Below are positions 24,105-33,697 of a DNA stretch of 64,000 bases, piece after piece. Below the pieces are notes generated by a model. It saw only the letters and a list, made by a program, of their open reading frames with translations, was not told the origin of the DNA and did not search any database. Both the position numbers and the translations under genes were made by a program. The stretch lies in assembly GCA_964454305.1 (NCBI GenBank), contig CAYVXX010000002.1, forward strand, positions 1 through 64,000, written 5' to 3'. Positions within the stretch are counted from its first letter, which is position 1. Every line of letters starts with the position of its first letter. Source of the DNA: JAUSPI01 sp964454305. GTDB taxonomy: Bacteria; Desulfobacterota; Syntrophia; Syntrophales; JADFWA01.

Positions 24105-25838
24105 ATGTACTCAGATTCTATGAAAAAACTCTTTTGTATAGTCCTTCTATTACCGCTGATTGCATGCGCCGTTACTGCCGACCATCGTGAAGACCAGGCA
24201 ACCCTTCCTCAAATGGAAAAATCTTCATTTAACGCCCTCTATCACTACTCCATTGGAGTACAGCTTGCCCTCGAGGGCCATTTAGATGAAGCCACAAAAG
24301 AATACAGGAAAACCCTCAGTTTTGACCCCACCTCTCCCTACCTGGCGGTAGAACTTGCCACCCTGTACACCAAAATGGGTAAGGTGAATAAAGCTATAGA
24401 AATATGCGAAAAATCCCTTATTTATAATCCCGGTTACTTAGATATCCATCTTCTGCTGGGCGGGTTATACCTAAACCTGAAGGAATACGAAAACGCAGAA
24501 AGAGAATTTAAAAAAGTAATAGCTTTAGATAAGAAACGTCTTGACCCCTATCTCTATCTCGGGGCCATCTATTCGGAAAATAAAGAATACGAAAAGGCAA
24601 TCGAGATATTAAAGGGGATGCTTAAGATCAATCCCTCCAATCTTATGGGCAACTATTACCTTGCAAAGACATATGCCGAAATGAAATTGTATGGGAAGGC
24701 TGAAAAATGGTTCAAAAAAACCCTCACTATAAAACCTGATTTTGAATCGGCATTGATGGAACTGGGATACGTTTATGAAATTCAAAAAAAGAACAGCTGT
24801 GCAATAGAAATCTATAGCACTTTAATCAACTTCTACCCGAATAGAATTAATGTGAGGGTCAGGCTGGGAAAACTTTTCTTAAGAGAAGGAAAATATGATA
24901 AAGCCGTAAAAGAGCTTGAAAATACTTTGAAGTTAGATAGTTCAAACAGAGAAGTGAGATTGTCGCTGGGGCTTGTTTATTTTGAGTGGAAAAAATATGA
25001 CAGAGCCATTAAGGAGTTTTTAGCTCTCCTCAAGAAATCCCCGCTCGACCATCGTGTAAGATATCTTCTGGCATCGGCCTATGAAGAAAAGAAGCGGTAT
25101 AGTACTGCCATCAAAGAATTCAAAGAAATCCCGGCAGGGTCGGATCTCTATGGAAGTGCCCGAATTCATGTCGGGACGATTTTGAAAAAAGAGGGGAAAA
25201 CCGCCGAAGCCATAGAACTAATCAAGAAAGCAATTGATGAAAAAAGAAAAGACGGCATCCTGTATGGTTTTCTTGCATATCTTTATCAGGAAAATAAAAA
25301 TCTCCAGGATGCAGCAAAAACGTTAGAAGAGGGACTCCGGGGCTCTCCCCAGAGTATTGACCTTCATTACAGGCTTGGTGTCCTTTTCGAGCAAATGAAT
25401 AGAACCAATGACAGCATTGCCGAGATGGAGAAGATCCTTAAAATTGACCCGGAGAGTGCAGAGGCGCTCAATTTCATAGGTTACAGTTATGCCGACAGAG
25501 GCATAAATCTCAATAAAGCCGAAAAGATGATACAAAAGGCCCTCAAGCTGAAGACAGGTGATGGATATATTACAGACAGCCTCGGCTGGGTATATTTCAA
25601 GAAAAACAATTTGAAGTTAGCCATAAAATATCTGAAAAAGGCATCGGACTCCCTGCCCAACGATCCAACAATCGCTGAGCACCTCGGAGATGCCTATGCG
25701 AAGGCTGGTCGGTTCAAGGATGCCCTCAAGACGTACAGACGAGCGCTGAAGCTAAAACCCGACGATAAAAGACTGCAAAAAAAGATAGATGAGATTATGA
25801 AGAAGTGCCTAAAGTTTGAAGTGCCTAAAGGGAGCTAA
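24105..25838 (+). CDS. TPR-repeat lipoprotein
   Basis: This 577-residue lipoprotein has signal peptide KKLFCIVLLLPLIAC with a lipidated cysteine near residue 21. About fifteen tetratricopeptide repeats follow, with units such as GHLDEATKEYRKTLSFDPTS and AGRFKDALKTYRRALKLKP. TPR arrays bind other proteins; the partner is unknown. The true start may be the ATG at 24120. The last eleven codons (KCLKFEVPKGS) lie inside a copy of a dispersed inverted repeat, so the original C-terminus has been replaced or extended by that element. Confidence 0.85.
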   Translation: MYSDSMKKLFCIVLLLPLIACAVTADHREDQATLPQMEKSSFNALYHYSIGVQLALEGHLDEATKEYRKTLSFDPTSPYLAVELATLYTKMGKVNKAIEICEKSLIYNPGYLDIHLLLGGLYLNLKEYENAEREFKKVIALDKKRLDPYLYLGAIYSENKEYEKAIEILKGMLKINPSNLMGNYYLAKTYAEMKLYGKAEKWFKKTLTIKPDFESALMELGYVYEIQKKNSCAIEIYSTLINFYPNRINVRVRLGKLFLREGKYDKAVKELENTLKLDSSNREVRLSLGLVYFEWKKYDRAIKEFLALLKKSPLDHRVRYLLASAYEEKKRYSTAIKEFKEIPAGSDLYGSARIHVGTILKKEGKTAEAIELIKKAIDEKRKDGILYGFLAYLYQENKNLQDAAKTLEEGLRGSPQSIDLHYRLGVLFEQMNRTNDSIAEMEKILKIDPESAEALNFIGYSYADRGINLNKAEKMIQKALKLKTGDGYITDSLGWVYFKKNNLKLAIKYLKKASDSLPNDPTIAEHLGDAYAKAGRFKDALKTYRRALKLKPDDKRLQKKIDEIMKKCLKFEVPKGS

Positions 25839-25888
25839 AGTTGAAATGACCAAAATCCTTAACTTTAGGCACTTTAGTTCACTTTACG
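25803..25888. repeat. Inverted repeat family B, copy 1
   Basis: Tandem 12-mers of AAGTGCCTAAAGT type face an inverted arm, TTAACTTTAGGCACTTTAG. The left arm forms the end of the TPR gene; the right arm lies in the spacer before the next lipoprotein gene, whose upstream GAACTTTAG echoes it. The left arm is nearly identical over about 40 bases to that of copy 2 at 40971-41110. Confidence 0.75.
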
Positions 25889-25929
25889 CTCCACTCTTTT
25901 TTAACTTTATCGCATTTCAGGAACTTTAG

Positions 25930-26721
25930 ATGAAAAAATATATCCTGACCATTTTATTTTTATTCCTCGTTCTTATCTTTTGCGGATGTACCCCCGCGAA
26001 GGTTGCGGTGCCATTCAGGGGACATGTTTTGCCTCCTGAAGATGTCCTGAAGAATATCTCCAGAACAAATAATTTAAGAGACACGCTAAAAGCCATTGCC
26101 CATATCGCTGTGGATACTCCCAAGGGAAAGCATTCAATGAAGGTAGCCCTGATTGTCAAAAGACCTTCATTTCTCAGGGTAGAAGCGATGCCTATAATCG
26201 GTCCTTCCGACCTTTTTCTGTCCATCAATGAAAATTCTTTGAAGGTATTTCTTCCGAAAGAAGGAAAGTTTTACGTCGGTCATGCTACCAGAAAAAACCT
26301 TGCCATGTTTTTCCCAATAAACCTGAAGGCAGAAGATATTATATCAATACTTGTCGGCACACCCCCGCATATACAAGAACAAAACACCACTTTACGGGGA
26401 CAGGTAGAAGGGGAACTTTACCGGATAGATGTTATGACTCAAGGCAAAAAGATCCAGTCACTCTGGGTAAACCCGGATGGTAATCTGGTCAGAATCGAGG
26501 TTTTAGATAATGAAGGCAAGATTTCGTACACGGCAAGGCTTGAAGATCACCATAAGATCTGTGGAGCGTCCATTCCGGGAAAAGTAATAATTATAACTGG
26601 AAAACCTCGTAAATTAAATGCCCGCATACGGTATTCAGATACTCGGCTCACACAGAATGTGAACCCTGCCATCTTCGATCTTGACATCCCGCCCGGCATA
26701 GAACCGATATTTATCGATTGA
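25930..26721 (+). CDS. LolB-like outer-membrane lipoprotein (DUF4292 type)
   Basis: The 263-residue lipoprotein has signal sequence and lipobox LIFCGCTP, with the lipidated cysteine near residue 20. The mature part has the long beta-strand pattern of LolA/LolB-like proteins: VALIVKRPSFLRVEAMPIIG, LFLSINENSLKVFLPKEGKFY. This matches the DUF4292 type. It may help move or insert lipoproteins or lipids at the outer membrane, by analogy only. It ends 9 bases from the convergent cpoB gene, with no evident terminator. Confidence 0.65.
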   Translation: MKKYILTILFLFLVLIFCGCTPAKVAVPFRGHVLPPEDVLKNISRTNNLRDTLKAIAHIAVDTPKGKHSMKVALIVKRPSFLRVEAMPIIGPSDLFLSINENSLKVFLPKEGKFYVGHATRKNLAMFFPINLKAEDIISILVGTPPHIQEQNTTLRGQVEGELYRIDVMTQGKKIQSLWVNPDGNLVRIEVLDNEGKISYTARLEDHHKICGASIPGKVIIITGKPRKLNARIRYSDTRLTQNVNPAIFDLDIPPGIEPIFID

Positions 26722-26730
26722 TCTGTTTCT

Positions 26731-27537
26731 TTACTTGATATTAGTCAACTTTGCTCTTGCTATTTTTGCCTGGTTCGTATTGGGATAATCTTTTATAACC
26801 TGTTGCAAGAGAAGTTTAGCGCTTGATTTATCACCAAGTTTCAAAAAGGACTGCCCCTGCTTTAACAATGAATAAGACACCTTATTCCCACCGGGGTAGT
26901 TTTTGATGACCTTTTCATATTCGAGGATTGCCTTTTCATATTCCTTTTTAAAGAAGTAACATTCCCCGATCCAGAATTGGGCATTATCTGAATATTCCGT
27001 GTCTGGAAACAGTTTCAGGAATCTTTGAAACTGAACCCTTGCCCCGTCGTATTTTCCCTCTTTAAAAGTTTTGTAAGCCGCCGAGTATGTCGCCTCTTTA
27101 TCTACATTTTCCTTCGTTGTATCCTTTGGGGCAACACTCTCCTTTTCCTTCTTTTCACCATCTTGAAGAAGCTTATTTTTTTCTCCTATTCCGAGGAAAT
27201 TTTCTATGTAATCTATTCTGAAGGAGATTTCACTCAACTGTTTCCTCGTTGCCACACCAGAATCGTTACCTTTACGGATAGTCTGGACATCTCTATTCAA
27301 TTCTTCGACAATTCCCCTGAACTTTTGAACTTCGTCTCTCAGACCAGTCATGTCGGCAGATATATCCGCCTGCTCTTTCCGTAAAGGTTTGTTTGACTCA
27401 ACACTCTCTTTCACTTCCTTTTGCAGATCAAGTATTTCCCCTCTAAGATTGTGTTGAACCTTCTTCAAATCCTGATTCGTAGCACAGCCAATGGATACAA
27501 TAAAGAATGCAAGAAGAAGAAATATATGTTTTTTCAA
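26731..27537 (-). CDS. cpoB: Tol-Pal system protein CpoB (YbgF)
   Basis: The 268-residue periplasmic protein has a lipobox-like signal (FFIVSIGCATNQ), then a coiled coil (LRGEILDLQKEVKESVESN) that mediates trimerisation, a linker, and three C-terminal TPR units (YKTFKEGKYDGARVQFQRFL). CpoB coordinates outer-membrane constriction with septal peptidoglycan synthesis. Unlike E. coli CpoB it appears lipidated. The start is placed at TTG 27537, because GGAAGG lies nine bases upstream and directly abuts the other TTG at 27546. It is last in the tol-pal cluster. Confidence 0.85.
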   Translation of the reverse strand: MKKHIFLLLAFFIVSIGCATNQDLKKVQHNLRGEILDLQKEVKESVESNKPLRKEQADISADMTGLRDEVQKFRGIVEELNRDVQTIRKGNDSGVATRKQLSEISFRIDYIENFLGIGEKNKLLQDGEKKEKESVAPKDTTKENVDKEATYSAAYKTFKEGKYDGARVQFQRFLKLFPDTEYSDNAQFWIGECYFFKKEYEKAILEYEKVIKNYPGGNKVSYSLLKQGQSFLKLGDKSSAKLLLQQVIKDYPNTNQAKIARAKLTNIK

Positions 27538-27823
27538 TAGGAACAACCTTCCCTGTTTTAATCTAACCTTTTAGTCGCTAAGTTCTAAGCAAGAACTTTG
27601 AAAATATGGTTTTTCGACAGTCAGAATATTTTACCGAAATAAATTAAATATAAGTCTCGGTTTCTGCCACTCCATGGCCCGCTTCCCCAAAAATGAATCC
27701 TTTACTGCAATTTATTTCAGTAAAGACAAATGCTAAAGGAAGTGAGCTATTTTATGTATTTTCAAGGCTTACGATTCGCGCCAGGATCTTTAATTTTCGG
27801 GTTCTGTCAGCTAAGCCATTATG

Positions 27824-28384
27824 TTACCTTTTCGGAGTAACAACAAAATGGGCTCGCCTGTTCCTCGCCCAGCCTTCCTCATTATGCCTCGGATCTAAAG
27901 GAAGTTCCTCACCGTAACTTATAGTGGTCAGTCTGTTCTTGTTTACACCAAGGTTAACCAAATACTCCATGGCACTCGCTGCCCGTCTTTCCCCTAAGGC
28001 CAGATTATATTCGTTGGTTCCTCTTTCATCACAATGCCCCTCGATGACAACACTAAAATCCGGGTATTCAAGAAGCCAGTCAGCATGCTGCCGGAGTATT
28101 TCTCTTGCTCGAGGTTTGAGATTAAATTGATCTAAGTCAAAATTCACATCTTCAAACCGGGAAGCCTCTCTTTCTGCAAGCGCCTTTTGTTTCAAAGCTG
28201 CTTCTCTCTCCTTCTGCAGTTCAGCTTCCGAAGGTTGTATCGCCGCTGGTCCTTTTTCAGTTGCGACCATCTCTCCTTTTACAACCTCTTTCTTCGCACA
28301 GCCAGTAACAAAGATTACTGAAAGACCTAAAATCAACACAAAGATTATTCCCATAATTGTCAATGTTCTTTTCATAGCGACCAT
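27824..28384 (-). CDS. pal: Peptidoglycan-associated lipoprotein
   Basis: The 186-residue outer-membrane lipoprotein has lipobox VTGCAK and a C-terminal OmpA-like domain. NVIEGHCDERGTNEYNLALG-type wording is seen as VVIEGHCDERGTNEYN, followed by RRAASAMEYLVNLGV and ISYGEELP, the Pal signature for peptidoglycan binding. A long charged linker (KEREAALKQKALAEREASRF) separates lipid anchor and domain. The start is 28384 or the ATG at 28375; the AGGAGG lies close to the first. Confidence 0.95.
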   Translation of the reverse strand: MVAMKRTLTIMGIIFVLILGLSVIFVTGCAKKEVVKGEMVATEKGPAAIQPSEAELQKEREAALKQKALAEREASRFEDVNFDLDQFNLKPRAREILRQHADWLLEYPDFSVVIEGHCDERGTNEYNLALGERRAASAMEYLVNLGVNKNRLTTISYGEELPLDPRHNEEGWARNRRAHFVVTPKR

Positions 28385-28547
28385 TCCCTCCTTCCAATAA
28401 TTGACGCATTGATACGCCTGCTAACATTTTATGTCAATCTACACTATCTGATCTGGAAATGGAATTTCCTTATCTGAGCGAATCCGCCGATGGGAAAACA
28501 TCCGTTTCCACACGGAATCTATTTAAAGCATAATACCATGGCTTTGG

Positions 28548-29873
28548 TCAATATAAATTTAGGCGGGGAGACCAAGATGGACAACTGTGAATATGCACAC
28601 CCTCATGCAATATTCTCATATTTGAACCGTTAGAATTTATAATGCATATTCCGAATTTTCCGTTCTTCTTCGAACTGAATGCCAGATATCTTCCATCGGG
28701 AGACCAGGATGGAGATTCGTTCCATCCATCGGAGGTAACTTGTAGGACATTGTTTCCTTCCCTATCAATGGAAAATATCTGGAAGGAACCGTTTGTCACA
28801 CCTTCATATGCTATTCGGTTGCCTCTCGGTGACCAGGAAGGAGAGGTGTTATAGCGGCCTTCATAAGTGAGCCTTCTAATATTATTCCCATTAGCATCCA
28901 TCAGGTATATCTGTGGAGAACCGGAGCGGTTCGACACAAAGGCTATCTTTTGGCCATCAGGTGACCAGGCGGGGGATATGTCTATGGCAGGATTACGAGT
29001 GAGGCGCTCGAGTTTATTATTCTCAATGTCCAGTACATATATCTCTTCATTACCATTCTTACTCAGGGTAAGTAAAATCTTACTGCCATCCGGCGACCAA
29101 GGGGCAGAGAGATTGAGTCCTGCAAAACTGGAGATTCTTTTCGCAGTTCTTTTGGCCATATCCATAATATAGAGATCAGGATTCCCCCTTCCGTATGAAG
29201 TAAAGGAAATCGCCTTGCCATCAGGAGACCAGTAAGGTGAAAGTGTAATAGATCGGTAGTCGGTAATTCTAACCAACTCCGATCCGTCAAAATTTACTGT
29301 ATAAATATCTGATGTTTTACCCCTCTTCAAGACAAAGGCTATTTTTGTGTCAAATATTCCTCTCTCGCCTGTAAGAGCAAGGAGAATTTCACTGGCAAAT
29401 TTGACAACCATTAACTCTCTATCCTCGATTTTCCCCCAGTATTTCCTTCCAACTATCAGTTTGCCGTGAATAACATCAAAGAGGCGAAATTCCGCGGAGA
29501 GTTCTTCACCATCGTATTGATACCCTCCCTTTACCAGGGTCTCGGCACCAATATTTGTCCAATCGGGAAACCGTATGCTCTCGGCTGTAATTCCTGCCTG
29601 ATCCGGATCTTCAAGAAAAGTTTTTTTGCTAATTACACGGAAGAATCCCGTGAGTTTCAATTTCTCTGTAAGGGCTTCTGAAAACCAGACAGAAAGATTT
29701 TCTTTATCCCCGTTACCACTCAATTTTTTGAAATCCTGAATTGCTATGGGAAATTTTTGAAAGGCAGGAGAATCTATGTCTATATATACCTTGCCTAAGG
29801 CGACATGATTCACCCCGAAGATCAGTAAAATTATACCTGATAATGTGATTGCATACAGCTTTATTCGACGCAC
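28548..29873 (-). CDS. tolB: Tol-Pal periplasmic beta-propeller TolB
   Basis: The 441-residue periplasmic protein has a signal peptide (ITLSGIILLIFGVNHVALG). An N-terminal alpha/beta domain reaches about residue 165. A six-bladed propeller follows with repeated blocks like PSWSPDGRYLAFSS and PAWSPDGQKIAFVSNRSG. TolB cycles between TolA and Pal. The order tolQRAB-pal-cpoB is conserved. Confidence 0.95.
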   Translation of the reverse strand: MRRIKLYAITLSGIILLIFGVNHVALGKVYIDIDSPAFQKFPIAIQDFKKLSGNGDKENLSVWFSEALTEKLKLTGFFRVISKKTFLEDPDQAGITAESIRFPDWTNIGAETLVKGGYQYDGEELSAEFRLFDVIHGKLIVGRKYWGKIEDRELMVVKFASEILLALTGERGIFDTKIAFVLKRGKTSDIYTVNFDGSELVRITDYRSITLSPYWSPDGKAISFTSYGRGNPDLYIMDMAKRTAKRISSFAGLNLSAPWSPDGSKILLTLSKNGNEEIYVLDIENNKLERLTRNPAIDISPAWSPDGQKIAFVSNRSGSPQIYLMDANGNNIRRLTYEGRYNTSPSWSPRGNRIAYEGVTNGSFQIFSIDREGNNVLQVTSDGWNESPSWSPDGRYLAFSSKKNGKFGICIINSNGSNMRILHEGVHIHSCPSWSPRLNLY

Positions 29874-29941
29874 TCTATCTCCCTTAAAATCCTCCTCAGT
29901 CCCCCTTTTATAAAAGGGAAAACTCCCTCTCCTTCTTTTTT

Positions 29942-29960
29942 CCCCCTTTCCTAAAGGGGG
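29942..29960. repeat. Palindromic repeat between tolA and tolB
   Basis: CCCCCTTT and AAAGGGGG pair across a three-base loop in the 110-base spacer; a second partial unit (CCCCCTTTTATAAAAGGG) lies near 29903. There is no T-tract after it on the minus strand, so termination is unlikely. Confidence 0.4.
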
Positions 29961-29983
29961 TTTGGGGAAATTTTACCTGAAGT

Positions 29984-30685
29984 CTATCGCAGTTCTGATG
30001 AGTGAAACCTTATTCCAATCTCGATGCTTTCTTCCTTTATCCATTCCGGCAATGGAGGGAAAGGACTCGCCTTTTTAATTGCCCTCATGGCGGATTCATC
30101 AAAATACCTATTTCCGGATCGCTTTTCAAAACTAAGATTGGTAACCGCACCACCTTTTAAAATCTTTGCGCCAATAACGGATTCAATATTCTCACCAGGC
30201 AATATACCCTCGGGAAGTGCCCATTTCCCTTTTATCTTGGACCAGATAATAGAGTAATATACCCTCATTTTCATGCTCACTTCAACGGTTCCACTGGACA
30301 TAGCCGATGAAGCCTGAACCTTTTTCCTTAAATTCTCTATTGCACGGTCAACTTTCATCATGCTTTTTTTCCGTGTAGTAATCCTCTCAATCGGGAGGGG
30401 TGAGTCTTTTTTGACATCTTTTCTCAGTACAATCGATCCCCTGGAATCTATCTCGACAACTTCATCTGAAATTGAGGTAACGGGCTTTCCCCCCACAATA
30501 TATGATGGGAGACTTACCAGATTAACAGAATAGACCGGGCCAAAAGTCCATCTCGGGGAAGGCATTGAAGGCGATAAAAATATAATGGAAAGGAGAAGGG
30601 CGTGAAGCAAAAAAGAAAGAAGAATCATACTGTTCAGACTGATACCATCGTCACTTCCCCTCTTTATCCTGATGAGAGGCGTCAT
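29984..30685 (-). CDS. tolA: TolA/TonB-type energy-transducing protein
   Basis: The 233-residue protein has an N-terminal membrane helix (LLSFLLHALLLSIIFLS), a basic and charged middle with helical segments (residues about 90-130), and a C-terminal TonB/TolA domain: YYSIIWSKIKGKWALPEG, LSFEKRSGNRYFDESAMRAI. It transmits proton-motive energy from TolQ/TolR to TolB and Pal. The middle domain is much shorter than in E. coli TolA. The start overlaps the tolR stop by four bases. Confidence 0.88.
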   Translation of the reverse strand: MTPLIRIKRGSDDGISLNSMILLSFLLHALLLSIIFLSPSMPSPRWTFGPVYSVNLVSLPSYIVGGKPVTSISDEVVEIDSRGSIVLRKDVKKDSPLPIERITTRKKSMMKVDRAIENLRKKVQASSAMSSGTVEVSMKMRVYYSIIWSKIKGKWALPEGILPGENIESVIGAKILKGGAVTNLSFEKRSGNRYFDESAMRAIKKASPFPPLPEWIKEESIEIGIRFHSSELR

Positions 30686-31113
30686 TTTGACTCCTTTGGT
30701 GGTTCAGTAATCATTCCTAACCTGTCAACACCCGCTTTTCTTACCTCAGACATAACCTGAACAACAAAACCGTAAGGAACATTCTTATCGGCACGCATAA
30801 AAATCTCTCTGTCTATTCTGTTTTCAAAGATGCCCTCTAATTTCAATCTGAGATCGGGAATAGCGGTTTTGTAATTGTTGATAAAAATCTCCTTTTTATC
30901 ATTTATGGAAAGTATAAGTTTTTCCTCACTCACATCCATACCCCTTGCCTTCACCCGGGGAAGATTGACGTCTATTCCCATCTGTAGCATTGGAGCAGTA
31001 ACCATAAAAATTATCAAAAGGACCATGAAAACGTCAACAAGCGGGGTTACGTTGATGTCAGATAAAGGTTTATTGCCATTGTCGGAATGGCCGCGATTTC
31101 TTGCGTATCTCAT
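30682..31113 (-). CDS. tolR: Tol-Pal motor subunit TolR (ExbD family)
   Basis: The 143-residue protein has one membrane helix, VTPLVDVFMVLLIIFMVTAP, with the key aspartate of the proton channel, then a periplasmic domain (FIRADKNVPYG-like block read as EIFMRADKNVPYGFVVQVM). It overlaps tolA and tolQ by four bases each, indicating coupled translation. Confidence 0.95.
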   Translation of the reverse strand: MRYARNRGHSDNGNKPLSDINVTPLVDVFMVLLIIFMVTAPMLQMGIDVNLPRVKARGMDVSEEKLILSINDKKEIFINNYKTAIPDLRLKLEGIFENRIDREIFMRADKNVPYGFVVQVMSEVRKAGVDRLGMITEPPKESK

Positions 31114-31850
31114 TTTACATAAAATCTTTCGATAATATTGAGGAACTCAGAGGTAAAATTATCCATTTCCAATGTGATTGTTCTTATTTCTCTTATGTAA
31201 TAATTATAGAAAATAACGGCGGGTATGGCTGCTGCCAGACCTGCGGCCGTAGCGATAAGCGCCTCCGAAATTCCGGGGGCAACAACAGCCAACGTTGCCG
31301 AACCCTTGGCGCCAATGCCTCTGAACGCATTCATTATACCCCATACCGTACCGAAAAGTCCTATAAAGGGAGATGCGCTGCCTGTTGTAGCAAGAAACCC
31401 GAGGGCGCTCTCCAGTTTTGTGGTTTCAAAACTACATGACTTGTTGAGCGCTCGTTCAATATTATCTATACCCTTCACTTCAAAAGGCGTATCTGCTTCA
31501 TCAGTCGATGAATCTTTTTTACTCCTGCCTATCTTTCCAAGCTCAATATATCCCGCCCTAAAAACCTCGGCAACTGTGGAATATTTGAACTTCTTTGATT
31601 CCGGGAAAACTTCTGACAGTTTAGTGCTCTTCATATATGTTTCCAGGAACATATTGTTTTCTGTTTTTGTTTTCTTTATGGTCCTGTATTTTATGAGGAT
31701 AATTGCCCATGATACTACGGAAAAGCAAAGTAATAATAGAAGTACAAACTGCACCATCGGCCCCGAATCCAGAACCATGCTCAAAAGGCTACCATGAAAA
31801 TGCCCACCAAGATCTACTGCTGTGACGGCTGAAATCTCCTTCACTTTCAC
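31110..31850 (-). CDS. tolQ: Tol-Pal motor subunit TolQ (ExbB family)
   Basis: The 246-residue protein has three membrane helices: VQFVLLLLLCFSVVSWAIIL near residue 33, FLATTGSASPFIGLFGTVWG near 150 and ALIATAAGLAAAIPAVIFYN near 195. These are the conserved MotA/ExbB/TolQ blocks that form the proton-driven stator. It is first in the tol-pal operon. Confidence 0.95.
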   Translation of the reverse strand: MKVKEISAVTAVDLGGHFHGSLLSMVLDSGPMVQFVLLLLLCFSVVSWAIILIKYRTIKKTKTENNMFLETYMKSTKLSEVFPESKKFKYSTVAEVFRAGYIELGKIGRSKKDSSTDEADTPFEVKGIDNIERALNKSCSFETTKLESALGFLATTGSASPFIGLFGTVWGIMNAFRGIGAKGSATLAVVAPGISEALIATAAGLAAAIPAVIFYNYYIREIRTITLEMDNFTSEFLNIIERFYVK

Positions 31851-31888
31851 TCTCCTGTGTGTTTATATGCGAATTTTTGACGTGAACA

Positions 31889-31917
31889 GATGTAATTTAA
31901 AATTGTTATATTGTCAA
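31889..31917 (-). promoter_or_regulatory. Candidate promoter of the tol-pal operon
   Basis: The minus strand reads TTGACA, 17 bases, then TACATC, in the 149-base divergent spacer between tolQ and the substrate-binding protein gene. The -35 is perfect and the -10 is weak (3 of 6). Confidence 0.4.
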
Positions 31918-31999
31918 CAGATTTTAAGAGCGCAGGGGTGTTTGGTTTTCACAATCTTATTGCAATGGCGGTGCGGGTAAGATAGATTGTCTTTCAATC

Positions 32000-33649
32000 A
32001 TGAGACACCTTAGTCATATAATCCCAATTCTGATAGCACTTTTTCTTCTGGCCATTTGCAGCTGTGGCAACGACACAAAACAGGGGGCTCCTGCTAAAAA
32101 GGAGGGGGCGTCCGATACGGGCCCCGCATATGGTGACATCATGGTGGAAGGTTCCATCGGGGACGCAAGCAATTTGATACCGATCCTTTCCTCGGACAGC
32201 ACCTCCCACGGTGTCGCCTCAATGATCTACAACGGTCTCGTAAAATATGATAAAGACCTGAACATAGTGGGAGACCTGGCCGAATCATGGAATATTTCCA
32301 AAGATGGGATGACGATTACCTTCCATTTGAGAAAAGGTGTGAAATGGCATGACGGCTATCCCTTTACCGCCGAAGATGTTCTGTTCACTTACCAGGTTAC
32401 CATAGACCCCAAAACACCTACCGCCTACTCCGGTGATTTTCTCAAGGTCAAGAAGGCTCAAGCTATCGATCCTTATACATTCAGGGTAATTTACGATATA
32501 CCATTTGCCCCGGCACTCGCAAGCTGGAGCTCCTCCATACTCCCCAAGCATCTTCTTAACGGAAAAGATATAACCAGAACTAAACTCTCACGCAGCCCAA
32601 TAGGAACCGGGCCATATATGTTCAAAGAATGGAAAACCGGTCAGAAGATAGTCCTGATTTCAAACCCCGACTATTTTGAAGGAAGACCGTACATAGATGG
32701 TTATATCATGCGCATAATACCGGACATGGCAACAATGTTTTTAGAGCTGCGTGCGAAAGGAATCGACCGGATGAACCTCACTCCTCTTCAGTATACCAGG
32801 CAGACAGAAAACAGGTTTTTCCGTAATAATTTCAATAAATATCGCTACCTTTCCTTTTCTTATACCTATTTTGGATACAACCTCAAAAATCCGTTCTTCA
32901 AGGACAAACGTGTACGCCAGGCTATAAGTCACGCAATTAACAAAGAAGAAATTATCCAGGGTGTTATTCTTGGACTGGGAAAAGTAGCAACAGGTCCTTT
33001 CAAGCCGGGTACCTGGGCATATAATTCCGGAGTGAAAAGAGATAGCTATGACCCTCAAAAAGCGAGGAAACTCCTCGCGGAAGCAGGCTGGAAAGATACC
33101 GACGGTGACGGTATCCTGGATAAAAACGGAAAACCCTTCGTCTTCGAAATTATTACGAATCAGGGAAATGAAATCCGCGCAAAGTGTGCCGAGATCATCC
33201 AGAGACGTCTTGCCGATATAGGAATGACAGTAAAGATCAGGATTATCGAATGGGCTGCTTTCATAAAAGAGTTTATCAATAAGCGCAGGTTTGACGCAAC
33301 CATACTCGGCTGGACCATCCCCCTTGATCCGGATCTTTATGATGTATGGCATTCCAGTAAAACGGGGGCAGAAGAACTAAATTTCATATCGTACAAGAAT
33401 GACGAGGTAGACCAGCTGCTGGAAAATGGAAGAAGCACCTTCGACAGAAAAGTAAGAAAAAGATGCTACGACAGAATACAGGAGATCCTGGCGGAAGAAC
33501 AGCCTTACACATTTTTATATGTTCCTGATGCGCTCCCCATAATCAGCTACCGATTCCGTGGAATAAAACCCGCCCCCATCGGTATAGGATACAATTTCAT
33601 CAAGTGGTATGTTCCCGAAGGCGAGCAGAGGCTGATTATGAAAAGATAA
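32000..33649 (+). CDS. ABC transporter substrate-binding lipoprotein, oligopeptide (family 5)
   Basis: The 549-residue lipoprotein has lipobox LFLLAICSCGN. It belongs to family 5 of ABC substrate-binding proteins (DppA/OppA-like): ESWNISKDGMTITFHLRKGV, KWHDGYPFTAEDVLFTYQ and VRQAISHAINKEEI are signature blocks. It would capture peptides or similar solutes at the outer face of the inner membrane. No permease or ATPase gene is next to it, so the partner must be elsewhere. It diverges from tolQ. Confidence 0.9.
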   Translation: MRHLSHIIPILIALFLLAICSCGNDTKQGAPAKKEGASDTGPAYGDIMVEGSIGDASNLIPILSSDSTSHGVASMIYNGLVKYDKDLNIVGDLAESWNISKDGMTITFHLRKGVKWHDGYPFTAEDVLFTYQVTIDPKTPTAYSGDFLKVKKAQAIDPYTFRVIYDIPFAPALASWSSSILPKHLLNGKDITRTKLSRSPIGTGPYMFKEWKTGQKIVLISNPDYFEGRPYIDGYIMRIIPDMATMFLELRAKGIDRMNLTPLQYTRQTENRFFRNNFNKYRYLSFSYTYFGYNLKNPFFKDKRVRQAISHAINKEEIIQGVILGLGKVATGPFKPGTWAYNSGVKRDSYDPQKARKLLAEAGWKDTDGDGILDKNGKPFVFEIITNQGNEIRAKCAEIIQRRLADIGMTVKIRIIEWAAFIKEFINKRRFDATILGWTIPLDPDLYDVWHSSKTGAEELNFISYKNDEVDQLLENGRSTFDRKVRKRCYDRIQEILAEEQPYTFLYVPDALPIISYRFRGIKPAPIGIGYNFIKWYVPEGEQRLIMKR

Positions 33650-33697
33650 GGGCCTGCCGCAAGCCCTAAAGACGGAAGAGTATCACCAAGGGCTCTT